Assembly (NCBI GenBank): GCA_030019445.1
Contig: JASEEU010000001.1
Location: forward strand, 124,001 to 188,000
DNA from: Anaerosomatales bacterium
GTDB taxonomy: Bacteria > Actinomycetota > Coriobacteriia > Anaerosomatales > Anaerosomataceae
Reading direction: 5' to 3'
Length of the DNA stretch: 64,000 nucleotides
Part shown: in pieces, positions 8,972 to 17,046 of the stretch
How the letters are laid out: every line of letters begins with the position of its first letter
Numbering within the stretch: position 1 is the first letter of the stretch
Notes under the pieces: generated by a model
What the model was told of the DNA's origin: nothing
The model's input: the letters and a program-made list of their open reading frames with translations, nothing else
The model's database searches: none
Made by a program: the position numbers and the translations under genes

Positions 8972-11586
8972 ACTCTGCCGAGATACGCGAAGCCTTCCTG
9001 TCGTACTTCGAGTCGAAGGGCTGCAAGCGACTGCCCTCGAGCTCGCTCGTCCCGGACGACCCGAGCCTGCTCCTGACCACGGCGGGAATGGTGCAGTTCA
9101 AGCCCGTCTTCCTCGGCGTTCGCGATATCGGCACCTCGCGCGCGACGACGTGCCAGAAGTGCGTGCGCACGACCGATATCGACATCATCGGGACGACCGG
9201 TCGCCACCACAGCTTCTTCGAGATGCTCGGCAACTTCAGCTTCGGCGACTACTTCAAGTCGGAGGCGTGCGCGTGGGCCTACGAGTTCTCCACCGAGGTG
9301 CTCGGCCTCGACCCCGACCGCATCCACTACAGCATCTACGAGGACGACGACGAGGCCGAACGCATCTGGCGTGACGAGGTCGGCGTCCCAGCCGAGCGCA
9401 TCTACCGCATGGGAGCCAAGGACAACTTCTGGTCCGCGGGGCCGACCGGCCCGTGCGGGCCGTGCTCGGAGCTCTACTACGACCAGGGTCCCGAGGTTGG
9501 CTGCGGCTCGAGCGACTGCCGTCCCGGCTGCGACTGCGACCGCTTCCTCGAGTACTGGAACCTCGTCTTCATGCAGTTCGACCGCAAGGAGGACGGTACG
9601 CTCGAGCCGCTCCCGAAGCAGAACATCGACACCGGCATGGGCCTGGAGCGGATGGCGGCCATCATGCAGGGCGTACCCTCCAACTTCGAGACCGACATCC
9701 TGCGGTCCATCATGCGCGTGGCCGAGGACATCACCGGAGTCGCGTTCGGGGGTGTCGAGAAGACGGACACGTCTCTGCGCATCCTGGCGGACCATGCGCG
9801 CGCGGTCGTCTTCATGATCGCCGACGGCATCCTGCCGTCCAACGAGGGTCGTGGCTACGTTCTGCGACGCTTGCTGCGGCGCGCGATCCGCCACGGCCGA
9901 CTGCTCGGCGTGGATGATCCCTTCATGGTGCGCCTCACCGATGCGGTGATCGCCGAGATGGGCGATGCATACCCTGAAGTCGTCGAGCATGCCGAGCTCG
10001 TCCGCGGGATCGTCTCGAGCGAGGAGCAGCGGTTCGGTCAGACGCTGAAACAGGGCATCGCCTTCCTCGAGGATGCCATCGCGCGGCTGCGGGCAGCGGG
10101 GGAGGCCGAACTGGACGGCCACGAGGCGTTCACCCTGCACGACACGTACGGGTTCCCGCTCGAGCTCACGACCGAGATCGCCGCGGAGGCGGGCATGACC
10201 GTCGACGTGGACGCGTTCGAGGCCGAGATGGAGGCGCAGCGCGAGCGCGGGCGCGCCGCCGTCAAGGATGAGTCGTGGTCGGCGTACGCCTCGGCGTTCG
10301 CGGACATCGCGCCCACCGAGTTCGTCGGGTACGAGGCCGATGAGGCCGAGGCGACCGTCGTCGCGATCGTGGTGGATGGCGAGCGGGTCTCATCGCTCGC
10401 GCCCGGCACAACGGCTGAGGTCGTCTGTGATACGACGCCCTTCTACGCGGAGCAGGGCGGCCAGGTGGGCGATACCGGCACGCTGGAGGCTGACGGCGTG
10501 CGCTTCAGCGTCGACGACGCCAAGCTGCCCGCGCCCGGCGTGACCGCGCACCATGGCGCGCTCGAATCCGGGACGCTCTCGGTCGGCGACCGCGTGCACG
10601 CGGCCATCGACGTCATGCGTCGCGAGCGCATCCGCCGCAACCACACGGCGACCCACATCCTGCACTGGGCGTTGCGGCTCATCCTCGGCGAGCACGTCCG
10701 GCAGGCCGGCTCGCTCGTCGCCCCCGACCGGCTGCGCTTCGATTTCACGCACTTCGAGGCGGTGAGCGCCGAGGAGCTCGAACGGATCGAGCGCCTGGCG
10801 AACGCCAAGATCATGGAGAACCACCCGGTCCGCAACTATGAGACCTCGCTGGCGACCGCGCGCGAGATGGGCGTGACGGCGCTGTTCGGAGAGAAATATG
10901 GCGACGTCGTGCGCGTCCTGGAAGTAGGCAACTTCAGCAAGGAGCTGTGCGGCGGCACGCACGTCGCGCGCACGAGCGAGATCAACCTGTTGCGGATCGT
11001 CTCGGAAGGCAGCGTCGGCGCGAATATGCGAAGGATCGAGGTCGTGACATCGTTCGATGCGCTCGAGCTCGTCGAGCGTGTCGAACGGGAGCTGGCCGAG
11101 GCGGCGGACACGCTGCGGGTGCCGCGGTTCGACGTGTCCGAGCGCGCCGCGGCGCTCGTCAAACGCGTCAAGGAGCTCGAGTCGACGTCCGCGCGCACCA
11201 AGAGCGCTGTCGCAGACGCATCCGCGATCGAGTCGCTGCTGGAAGGTGCGGTCGACGTCGGCTACCCGCTGCTCGTGGCCCGCGTCCCGGACGGCGACGG
11301 CAGCGCGCTGCGGCATGCGTCGGACGTCTTGCGCGCGCGGCTCGGCGGCGGCGCCGTCGTCCTCGCGACGACCGACCCCGAGAGCGGCAAGGCGCTGCTC
11401 CTCGCAGCGGGCGCCGACGACGCCGTGGCCGCCGGCTTCGACGCCGGCGCGGTCATCAAGGCGATCGCTCCGCGCGTCAAGGGCGGCGGCGGCGGCAAGC
11501 CTGGGATGGCGCAGGCGGGCGGCGCCGATGCATCCGGCATCGATGCCGCGTTGGACGAGGCACGCCGTCTGCTCGGCGCCGGGTGA
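8968..11586 (+). CDS. alaS: Alanine-tRNA ligase
   Basis: Full-length AlaRS of 872 residues. The class II core begins with EAFLSYFESKGCKRLPSSSL and contains RHHSFFEMLGNFSFGDYFK. The editing domain carries the zinc ligands NHTATHILHWAL (HxxxH) and ELCGGTHVART. The C-terminal C-Ala oligomerisation domain ends with the glycine-rich GGGGGKPGMAQAGG. An extra cysteine cluster (CGSSDCRPGCDC) lies near residue 180, as in many bacterial AlaRS. GTG 8968 overlaps the upstream stop. ruvX and mltG follow closely, the common Gram-positive order. Confidence 0.97.
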   Translation: MNSAEIREAFLSYFESKGCKRLPSSSLVPDDPSLLLTTAGMVQFKPVFLGVRDIGTSRATTCQKCVRTTDIDIIGTTGRHHSFFEMLGNFSFGDYFKSEACAWAYEFSTEVLGLDPDRIHYSIYEDDDEAERIWRDEVGVPAERIYRMGAKDNFWSAGPTGPCGPCSELYYDQGPEVGCGSSDCRPGCDCDRFLEYWNLVFMQFDRKEDGTLEPLPKQNIDTGMGLERMAAIMQGVPSNFETDILRSIMRVAEDITGVAFGGVEKTDTSLRILADHARAVVFMIADGILPSNEGRGYVLRRLLRRAIRHGRLLGVDDPFMVRLTDAVIAEMGDAYPEVVEHAELVRGIVSSEEQRFGQTLKQGIAFLEDAIARLRAAGEAELDGHEAFTLHDTYGFPLELTTEIAAEAGMTVDVDAFEAEMEAQRERGRAAVKDESWSAYASAFADIAPTEFVGYEADEAEATVVAIVVDGERVSSLAPGTTAEVVCDTTPFYAEQGGQVGDTGTLEADGVRFSVDDAKLPAPGVTAHHGALESGTLSVGDRVHAAIDVMRRERIRRNHTATHILHWALRLILGEHVRQAGSLVAPDRLRFDFTHFEAVSAEELERIERLANAKIMENHPVRNYETSLATAREMGVTALFGEKYGDVVRVLEVGNFSKELCGGTHVARTSEINLLRIVSEGSVGANMRRIEVVTSFDALELVERVERELAEAADTLRVPRFDVSERAAALVKRVKELESTSARTKSAVADASAIESLLEGAVDVGYPLLVARVPDGDGSALRHASDVLRARLGGGAVVLATTDPESGKALLLAAGADDAVAAGFDAGAVIKAIAPRVKGGGGGKPGMAQAGGADASGIDAALDEARRLLGAG

Positions 11587-11592
11587 GCGAGC

Positions 11593-12033
11593 ATGCGGTT
11601 CCTGGCGCTTGACATCGGCGAGAAGCGGATCGGCGTCGCGGTCTCCGACCCGGCGGGTATCGTCGCGACGCCGGTGACCGTCCTCGATGCCGAGGAGGTC
11701 GAGCGCGACCCCTGCGCGCTGCGGGAGCTGGCCGAGGAGCGTGACGTGCAGGTCGTCGTCATCGGCCTTCCCGTCACGCTGGCGGGTGAGGAGGGTCCCC
11801 AGGCCGCTCGCGTGCGTGCTGCTGCAGAGCGCATCGGTGCGGAGCTGGGTCTTCCGATCGAATGGTGGGATGAGCGCCTGTCCACGGCCACCGCGCGCCG
11901 CGCGCTGGCTGAGGGAGGAGTGAGCGCCCGCAAGAGCCGCGGTGATGTGGACCGACTCGCAGCGGCTGTGTTCCTGCAGGCATTCCTGGATCGTCGCGCG
12001 ACGGCTGCCCCAAAGGAGGACCGCGATGCCTGA
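11593..12033 (+). CDS. ruvX: Putative pre-16S rRNA nuclease / Holliday junction resolvase YqgF (RuvX)
   Basis: RNase H-fold protein of 146 residues. The N-terminal LALDIGEKRIGVAVSDP carries the first catalytic aspartate. VIGLPVTLAGEEGPQAARV and WWDERLSTATARRAL follow, with a C-terminal DRLAAAVFLQAFLD aspartate. E. coli YqgF is implicated in 16S rRNA 5' maturation, and the family is also annotated as a resolvase. It lies 6 bases after alaS and overlaps the mltG start by 8 bases. Confidence 0.93.
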   Translation: MRFLALDIGEKRIGVAVSDPAGIVATPVTVLDAEEVERDPCALRELAEERDVQVVVIGLPVTLAGEEGPQAARVRAAAERIGAELGLPIEWWDERLSTATARRALAEGGVSARKSRGDVDRLAAAVFLQAFLDRRATAAPKEDRDA

Positions 12034-13255
12034 CACGCCCGAACCACGGCCGCGGCGGAGCGCTCGGCCGCGCCGGCGAGCCGGTCGGCGCCAGACGACC
12101 GGACCCGACCTGCGGTCTCGTCAGGGTGCCTCCGTCGGCGGTCCCCGTCGACGAACTGGCTCTCGCCACGGTGACGTCCGGACGTCGCGCGCGCGGCGCG
12201 TGAAGACGGACTCCCGATCCAGGCACAAGACGCTCATCGCCGTGGTGGTCCTCGTGGCGTTGGTGCTCGCGGTCGGGATCCCCGTCTATGGCGCGTGGCA
12301 GCTCCTCATCAAGCCGGAGACCGATGTCGAGGCTGGGCGTCCGGTCCAGCTCGACATCCCGGAGGGCGCGGGCACGCAGCGGATCGCCGAGATACTCGCC
12401 GAGGCGGGTGTGATCGACAACGCCGCGATGTTCAGGCTTCGAGCTCGGCTCGACGGGATCGACGGCAAATTGCGCCCGGGCATCTACGACCTCTCGACGG
12501 GCATGGAGTACGACGCGGTGGTCGATCGTCTGCTTGCCGGGCCGCCTATCGAGTACGTGACCCTCACCATACCCGAGGGGTTCACGGTCGAGCAGATCGC
12601 GGAGCGTGTGGCCGAGGTGACCGGCATCCCCGCCGAGGAGTTCCTCGCCCTGGCCACCGACGGTATCGCGGCGTTCGCGGTGGAGCATCCGTACGTCGCC
12701 GAAATCGAGACGGGAACGCTTGAGGGGTACCTGTTCCCCAAGACGTACCGGATCGTCGAGGGCTCGACGGCGACCGACGTCATCGAGATCATGCTGGACC
12801 AGTTCGACACAGAGATCGCGACGGTCGACCTCAGCCGGGCCACCGAGGCGGGCCTGACGCTGCACGAGGTCGTCACGCTGGCGTCGATGGTAGAGCGCGA
12901 GGCGCGCGTGGCCGATGAGCGGCCGCTGGTGGCGTCGGTCATATACAACCGCCTCGACCGCGGCATGCTGCTTGAGATCGACGCGACCATCGAGTACGTG
13001 ATCAAGGAGCGCAAGCCCCGCCTTCTCAACCGAGATCTTGAGATCGACAGCCCGTATAACACCTACAAGTACCCCGGTCTTCCTCCAGGACCCATCGCGA
13101 GCCCTGGGCTCGCGTCGCTCGAAGCGGCAGCGAACCCGGCGGATACCGAGTACCTGTACTACGTGCTTACCAGCGAGGATGGTTCGCACACGTTCACGGA
13201 GACGTACCAGGAGTTCCTGGAGGCCAAGGAGCGGTCGCGTGACGTCGTCCCCTGA
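12026..13255 (+). CDS. mltG: Endolytic murein transglycosylase MltG (YceG)
   Basis: Membrane-anchored lytic transglycosylase of 409 residues that cleaves nascent glycan strands and sets their length. An unusually long, Arg/Pro-rich cytoplasmic tail (about residues 1-70) precedes one membrane helix (LIAVVVLVALVLAVGIPVYG). A LysM-like segment (TIPEGFTVEQIAERV) and the catalytic YceG domain follow: EGYLFPKTYRI, LASMVEREAR with the catalytic glutamate, YNRLDRGMLLEIDATI, YNTYKYPGLPPGPIASPG. ATG 12026 is chosen because AAAGGAGGA precedes it. The ABC ATPase start lies within its end. Confidence 0.94.
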   Translation: MPDTPEPRPRRSARPRRRAGRRQTTGPDLRSRQGASVGGPRRRTGSRHGDVRTSRARRVKTDSRSRHKTLIAVVVLVALVLAVGIPVYGAWQLLIKPETDVEAGRPVQLDIPEGAGTQRIAEILAEAGVIDNAAMFRLRARLDGIDGKLRPGIYDLSTGMEYDAVVDRLLAGPPIEYVTLTIPEGFTVEQIAERVAEVTGIPAEEFLALATDGIAAFAVEHPYVAEIETGTLEGYLFPKTYRIVEGSTATDVIEIMLDQFDTEIATVDLSRATEAGLTLHEVVTLASMVEREARVADERPLVASVIYNRLDRGMLLEIDATIEYVIKERKPRLLNRDLEIDSPYNTYKYPGLPPGPIASPGLASLEAAANPADTEYLYYVLTSEDGSHTFTETYQEFLEAKERSRDVVP

Positions 13256-14207
13256 CATGCAGAACGGTGATGGCATCCGCGCCATCGAGGTGGAAGGGGC
13301 CCGCAAGGTCTACCCCAAAGGACCCTTCTTGGCCGCGAAGACCGCGGTCGCAGACGTCTCGATCTCGGTGGAGCGGGGCACGGTTCACGGGCTGCTCGGA
13401 CCCAATGGGGCAGGGAAGACCACCACGCTCAAGATGCTTCTCGGCCTCGTCCGCCCGACCGCCGGGGTGTTCCGCGTCCTTGGCGAGGATCCGCGTCGGC
13501 CGTCCGGGCGACGTAGGGTCGGGTTCATGCCTGAGCAGCCGTACTTCGCTCCGCATCTCACGGCGACACAGACGCTCACGCTCTACGGGCGTTTGCTCGG
13601 GCTCGACCGCAGAAGCGTCCGTGACCGCATCTCCGGACTCCTGGGCATGGTCGGCCTCGAAGGATGCGGCCGCCAGGAGCTCTCGACGTTCTCACGCGGG
13701 ATGCTCCAACGGCTCGGCATCGCACAGACCCTCATCGCGTCGCCCGACGTCGTCGTTCTCGATGAGCCGGCGTCAGGGCTCGACCCCATCGGACAGCGCG
13801 ATGTCCGCAATCTCATGCTGGACCTGCGTTCGCAGGGCGTCACGGTGATGCTGTCCTCGCACCAGCTGTCTGAGGTCGAGTCCGTGTGCGACCGCGTGAC
13901 CATCCTCTGCGGCGGGCTCGTCGCAGCCGAAGGGCGGATCGACGCGCTCCTCAATGTCGCCGGTCGGACGTCGGTTCGTGTGCGTGGCTTCGCAGCCGGG
14001 CTGCCTCCGGCGGTGAAGCGCTTTGCGGGAGACGTCGCCCTGGCGGGGTCCACGTGGGTGTTCGATGTCGCCGACGCCGAGCTGCGGGCCGTCGTCGACG
14101 CCATCGACGACGCCGGCGGGAGCCTGGAAGCTGCGGTCCCGAAGCGCTCATCGCTTGAGGACTACTTCGCGCGGCTGATCGCCGGAGACGGCGGTGAGCG
14201 GTCGTGA
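13239..14207 (+). CDS. ABC transporter ATP-binding protein
   Basis: ATPase subunit of an ABC-2-type exporter, 322 residues. Walker A is GPNGAGKTTTLK near residue 52, the Q-loop region follows (VGFMPEQPYF), the signature is FSRGMLQRLGIAQ, and Walker B is VVVLDEPASGLDP with the H-loop histidine in MLSSHQLSE. The C-terminal ~90 residues form the accessory domain typical of this group. GTG 13239 is preferred: AAGGAG lies 7 bases before it, although it overlaps mltG; ATG 13257 is an alternative. The cognate permease overlaps at 14204. Substrate unknown. Confidence 0.92.
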   Translation: MTSSPDMQNGDGIRAIEVEGARKVYPKGPFLAAKTAVADVSISVERGTVHGLLGPNGAGKTTTLKMLLGLVRPTAGVFRVLGEDPRRPSGRRRVGFMPEQPYFAPHLTATQTLTLYGRLLGLDRRSVRDRISGLLGMVGLEGCGRQELSTFSRGMLQRLGIAQTLIASPDVVVLDEPASGLDPIGQRDVRNLMLDLRSQGVTVMLSSHQLSEVESVCDRVTILCGGLVAAEGRIDALLNVAGRTSVRVRGFAAGLPPAVKRFAGDVALAGSTWVFDVADAELRAVVDAIDDAGGSLEAAVPKRSSLEDYFARLIAGDGGERS

Positions 14208-14941
14208 TGCGGTCGGTGGTGCTCATCGGGCAGTTCGTGTTCGTCGATGGTCTGCGACGGCGGATGCTCTATGTCGTGTTGCTGTTCGCCGCGATCATGG
14301 CCGCCCTCATCCCGTCACTGCCGAGCTACGGTCTTGGCGTGGAGGGCGCCGTCTTCAGGGAGTTCGCTCTGGCGGTCATCTACGTGACCGCGCTCGTGAT
14401 CGGGCTCGCGCTCGCGGCGAACCGCGTCCCGGGTGAGGTGGAGCGTCGCACGGCGTACAACGTGCTCGTGAAGAGCGTCAGCAGATCTGCCTACCTCTGT
14501 GGCACCTGGCTTGGCATCACCCTGCTCGTGGGGGCGGCGATCGGCGTATGCACCGCCATCGTGCAGGTGATCGCCGCGTTCTCGTTCAGCGAACCTATGT
14601 GGGTGCTCTGGCAAGGCGCCTTCGCTATCTGGCTCGAGAGCGGAGTGGTCACCGCACTCGCTGTGGCGGTCTCGGCCGTCGCCGGCCCGGTCGTAGTAGT
14701 GGTCGCGAGCCTGGCGGGGATCTTCATCGGGCACGCGCGTGGAACGCTTCTCGGCGAAGAGGGTGCGGTCGCAGCGAGCCGCTTCTACCCGTCGCTCGAC
14801 TCGTTCGCCATCATCAATCCCGTGGCGCACGGGACAGGCGTGGGCGTGCTGCACCTCGCGAGCATGCTCGTCGTCTTCATCGGCTTCGTCGGCGTGTTCC
14901 TCGGCGCGGGCTGTCTCCTCTTCGAGAGGCGAGACCTGTGA
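14204..14941 (+). CDS. ABC-2-type transporter permease
   Basis: A 245-residue integral membrane protein with about six hydrophobic helices, including LYVVLLFAAIMAALIPSL near the N-terminus, LVGAAIGVCTAIVQVIAAF, and a last helix LVVFIGFVGVFLGAGCLLF. The helix pattern and 4-base overlap with an ABC ATPase identify it as the membrane partner. The loop VPGEVERRTAYNVLVKSVSR before helix 3 resembles the ATPase-coupling loop of ABC-2 permeases. It overlaps the following gene by GTGA. Substrate unknown. Confidence 0.85.
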   Translation: MMRSVVLIGQFVFVDGLRRRMLYVVLLFAAIMAALIPSLPSYGLGVEGAVFREFALAVIYVTALVIGLALAANRVPGEVERRTAYNVLVKSVSRSAYLCGTWLGITLLVGAAIGVCTAIVQVIAAFSFSEPMWVLWQGAFAIWLESGVVTALAVAVSAVAGPVVVVVASLAGIFIGHARGTLLGEEGAVAASRFYPSLDSFAIINPVAHGTGVGVLHLASMLVVFIGFVGVFLGAGCLLFERRDL

Positions 14942-15630
14942 GCGCCCGGGTCGCGGGTTCGCAGCGGATCGCCCTGATCGTGGTCGCGTGCTCGCTTGCG
15001 GTTCTCCTCGGCGGGCAGGCGATGCTGGGCTCCGTCGCCTCTGCATCAGCCGGCTCGGCCGCGGTCGAGTCGCTCGGCGATGCGGGACTCGCATATCTCA
15101 GCGGCCTGCGAACGTATGCGGCGGCCGTGCTGTGGAACCGGCTCGAACCGGTGATGCACAACTACTACGAGGACATGCATCTCTCCGAGCAGCGATACAT
15201 GCTGTCGACGATACAGGTCGTCACATGGCTCGACCCTGAGCTCGATCAGCCGTACTACGTCGGAGCATGGATACTGGCCACCAACGACCGTGTCGATGAA
15301 GCGCTCGCGCTTGCCCGGCACGGGGTCGAGAACCGGCCGGACTCGGGCATCCTGCGCGTCTCGTATGCACAGATCCTGCAACTGTTCGCGGGTGACGACG
15401 CGGCGGCTCTGGAGAACGCGCTGTCCACTCTGGAAGACGACGTGTACTGGCGCAATGACCTCGAGAAGCACGATGGTTACTCGATCGTCCGCGGTATCCT
15501 GCTCACCGCGGGCGAGGAAGACCGCGCCGGTCAGGTGCTCGTCGAGATCGAGCGCCTGGATGCCTTGATCGGCGATGAGCTTCCATCAGGCGCGCACGAT
15601 CATGACGGCGACGGCGTTCCCGACCATTAG
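14938..15630 (+). CDS. Membrane-anchored TPR-like protein with a C-terminal calcium-loop-like tail
   Basis: A 230-residue protein of unknown function. It has one N-terminal membrane helix (IALIVVACSLAVLLGGQAML), then mostly helical repeats that look TPR-like (AWILATNDRVDEALALARHG, GILRVSYAQILQLFAGDD). The last residues, DHDGDGVPDH, match the DxDGDGxxD calcium-loop pattern seen in thrombospondin type 3-like repeats. It starts with GTG overlapping the permease stop, so it is probably the third part of the ABC exporter operon. A role in substrate handling is only an inference. Confidence 0.65.
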   Translation: MSARVAGSQRIALIVVACSLAVLLGGQAMLGSVASASAGSAAVESLGDAGLAYLSGLRTYAAAVLWNRLEPVMHNYYEDMHLSEQRYMLSTIQVVTWLDPELDQPYYVGAWILATNDRVDEALALARHGVENRPDSGILRVSYAQILQLFAGDDAAALENALSTLEDDVYWRNDLEKHDGYSIVRGILLTAGEEDRAGQVLVEIERLDALIGDELPSGAHDHDGDGVPDH

Positions 15631-15637
15631 GAAGCCC

Positions 15638-16153
15638 ATGCGGATACCTCTCGTGCGACCCGACCGATACCTGACGAGCGTCCTCGCCATCGAGCCCCAC
15701 GCTCTTGCCTCGGATGGGATAGCGGGTCTCATCATCGACCTGGACAACACGCTGCTGCCGCGGGACACGAGCGTCGTCCCCGACGCGTTCGTGGCGTGGC
15801 TGGCCGAGATGACCGCGCGTTTCGGCGTGTGCTTCGTGTCCAACAACTGGCATGAGCGGGTACACGAGGTCGCGGCGGAGCTGGGGGTCCCGCTCGTCGC
15901 GCGTGCCGTCAAGCCGCTGCCGTTCGCATTCCTGCGCGCATCGAGAGTCCTCGGTCTGAAGCCTCGGCAGGTCGCCGTGGTAGGGGACCAGCTGTTCACC
16001 GACGTCCTGGGCGGGAACCTCGTCGGTGCACTGACCATCCTCGTCGAGCCCCTGTCGCGCACCGATCTTCCGCACACCCTTTTGCTGCGCAAGGTCGAGG
16101 CGAGGATAATGCGTGGTATGACCGTTGAGGACCGCCGAGAGGACGGCTTGTGA
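15638..16153 (+). CDS. YqeG-family HAD phosphatase (subclass IIIA)
   Basis: Haloacid dehalogenase-superfamily phosphatase of 171 residues. Motif I is IIDLDNTLLPRD, motif II is CFVSNNW, the motif III lysine sits in RAVKPLPFAF, and motif IV is VVGDQLFTDVLGG. This arrangement is typical of YqeG. ATG 15638 is preferred over the earlier 15575 start because AGGAAG precedes it and the 15575 start lies inside the upstream gene. In many Gram-positive bacteria yqeG stands beside aroE, as here; the aroE start overlaps its stop. The physiological substrate is not established. Confidence 0.88.
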   Translation: MRIPLVRPDRYLTSVLAIEPHALASDGIAGLIIDLDNTLLPRDTSVVPDAFVAWLAEMTARFGVCFVSNNWHERVHEVAAELGVPLVARAVKPLPFAFLRASRVLGLKPRQVAVVGDQLFTDVLGGNLVGALTILVEPLSRTDLPHTLLLRKVEARIMRGMTVEDRREDGL

Positions 16154-17046
16154 AGATTGACGGCCGGACACGCCCCGCGGGCATCATCGGGTGGCCTGTG
16201 GGACACTCGCTCTCACCGGCGATGCATAACGCGGCGTACGAAGACCTGGGTCTCAATTGGGTCTACCTGCCGCTGCCCGTCGCCGATCAGGCGGGGCTCG
16301 TGCGCGTGGTCGACGCGATCCGGTCGCTGCCGTTCGTGGGCTTCAATGTCACCATGCCGTTCAAGCAGGCGATGCTGGAGCTGTGCGACGAGGTTGCGAT
16401 GTTCGCCCAGATGGCGGGTGCCGTCAACACGGTTCACTGCGTCGACGGGAAATTGATCGGCTACAACACCGATGGCCGCGGATTGCTCGAGGCGCTGGAG
16501 GAGGAGGCCGGCTTCTCGCCCGAGGGCAAGCGCGTCGCGGTGATCGGCGCGGGGGGAGCGGCGGGGGCCGCGTGCGTCGGGTTCGTGCTCGGTAAAGTCG
16601 AGCGGATGACGGTCGTCAACCGCAGCATGGACAAGGCCGAGGAGCTCCTCTCGCGATTCGAGCGCTACCTGCGCGGCGTGGAGGCGCACGCCGCCGTCCT
16701 CGGTCCTGAAGCCGAGGAGGCCGTGCGCAACGCCGATCTCGTCGTGAACGCGACGCCGCTCGGCATGAAGGCCGACGATCCCAGCCCCGTGCCAACGGAG
16801 TGGCTCCATCCCGGACAGGTCGTGTGCGACATGATCTACCATCCGCGAACGACACCGTTGCTGGATGCGGCCGGCACGGTGGGCGCGACCGCGGTCGGCG
16901 GCCTGGGCATGCTCGTCGCCCAGGGAGCGCTGGCTATCGACATCTGGTCCGAGGCCGCCCAGACGCGAGCGCCACGAGAGGTGATGCGTGCCGCCGCCGA
17001 AGATGCGATAGCGGCATTGGAGTCCGAGGGGGAGGGCGACAGGTGA
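16150..17046 (+). CDS. aroE: Shikimate dehydrogenase (NADP-dependent)
   Basis: Enzyme of the shikimate pathway reducing 3-dehydroshikimate, 298 residues. The substrate domain has GWPVGHSLSPAMHNAAYED and NVTMPFKQ with the catalytic lysine. AGAVNTVH and GYNTDGRG contain the catalytic aspartate. The Rossmann domain has VIGAGGAAGAACV, and the C-terminal GGLGMLVAQGALAIDIW is conserved. The next shikimate genes (aroC, aroKB, aroQ) lie 18.7 kb downstream, beyond the pilus locus. GTG 16150 overlaps the upstream stop, and pilB1 overlaps its end by 4 bases, so aroE and pilB1 may be cotranscribed. Confidence 0.96.
   Translation: MKIDGRTRPAGIIGWPVGHSLSPAMHNAAYEDLGLNWVYLPLPVADQAGLVRVVDAIRSLPFVGFNVTMPFKQAMLELCDEVAMFAQMAGAVNTVHCVDGKLIGYNTDGRGLLEALEEEAGFSPEGKRVAVIGAGGAAGAACVGFVLGKVERMTVVNRSMDKAEELLSRFERYLRGVEAHAAVLGPEAEEAVRNADLVVNATPLGMKADDPSPVPTEWLHPGQVVCDMIYHPRTTPLLDAAGTVGATAVGGLGMLVAQGALAIDIWSEAAQTRAPREVMRAAAEDAIAALESEGEGDR

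Noticed and set aside
13038-13238. N-terminal extension of the ABC ATPase
   Set aside because: It runs through mltG in another frame; GTG 13239 has a good RBS.
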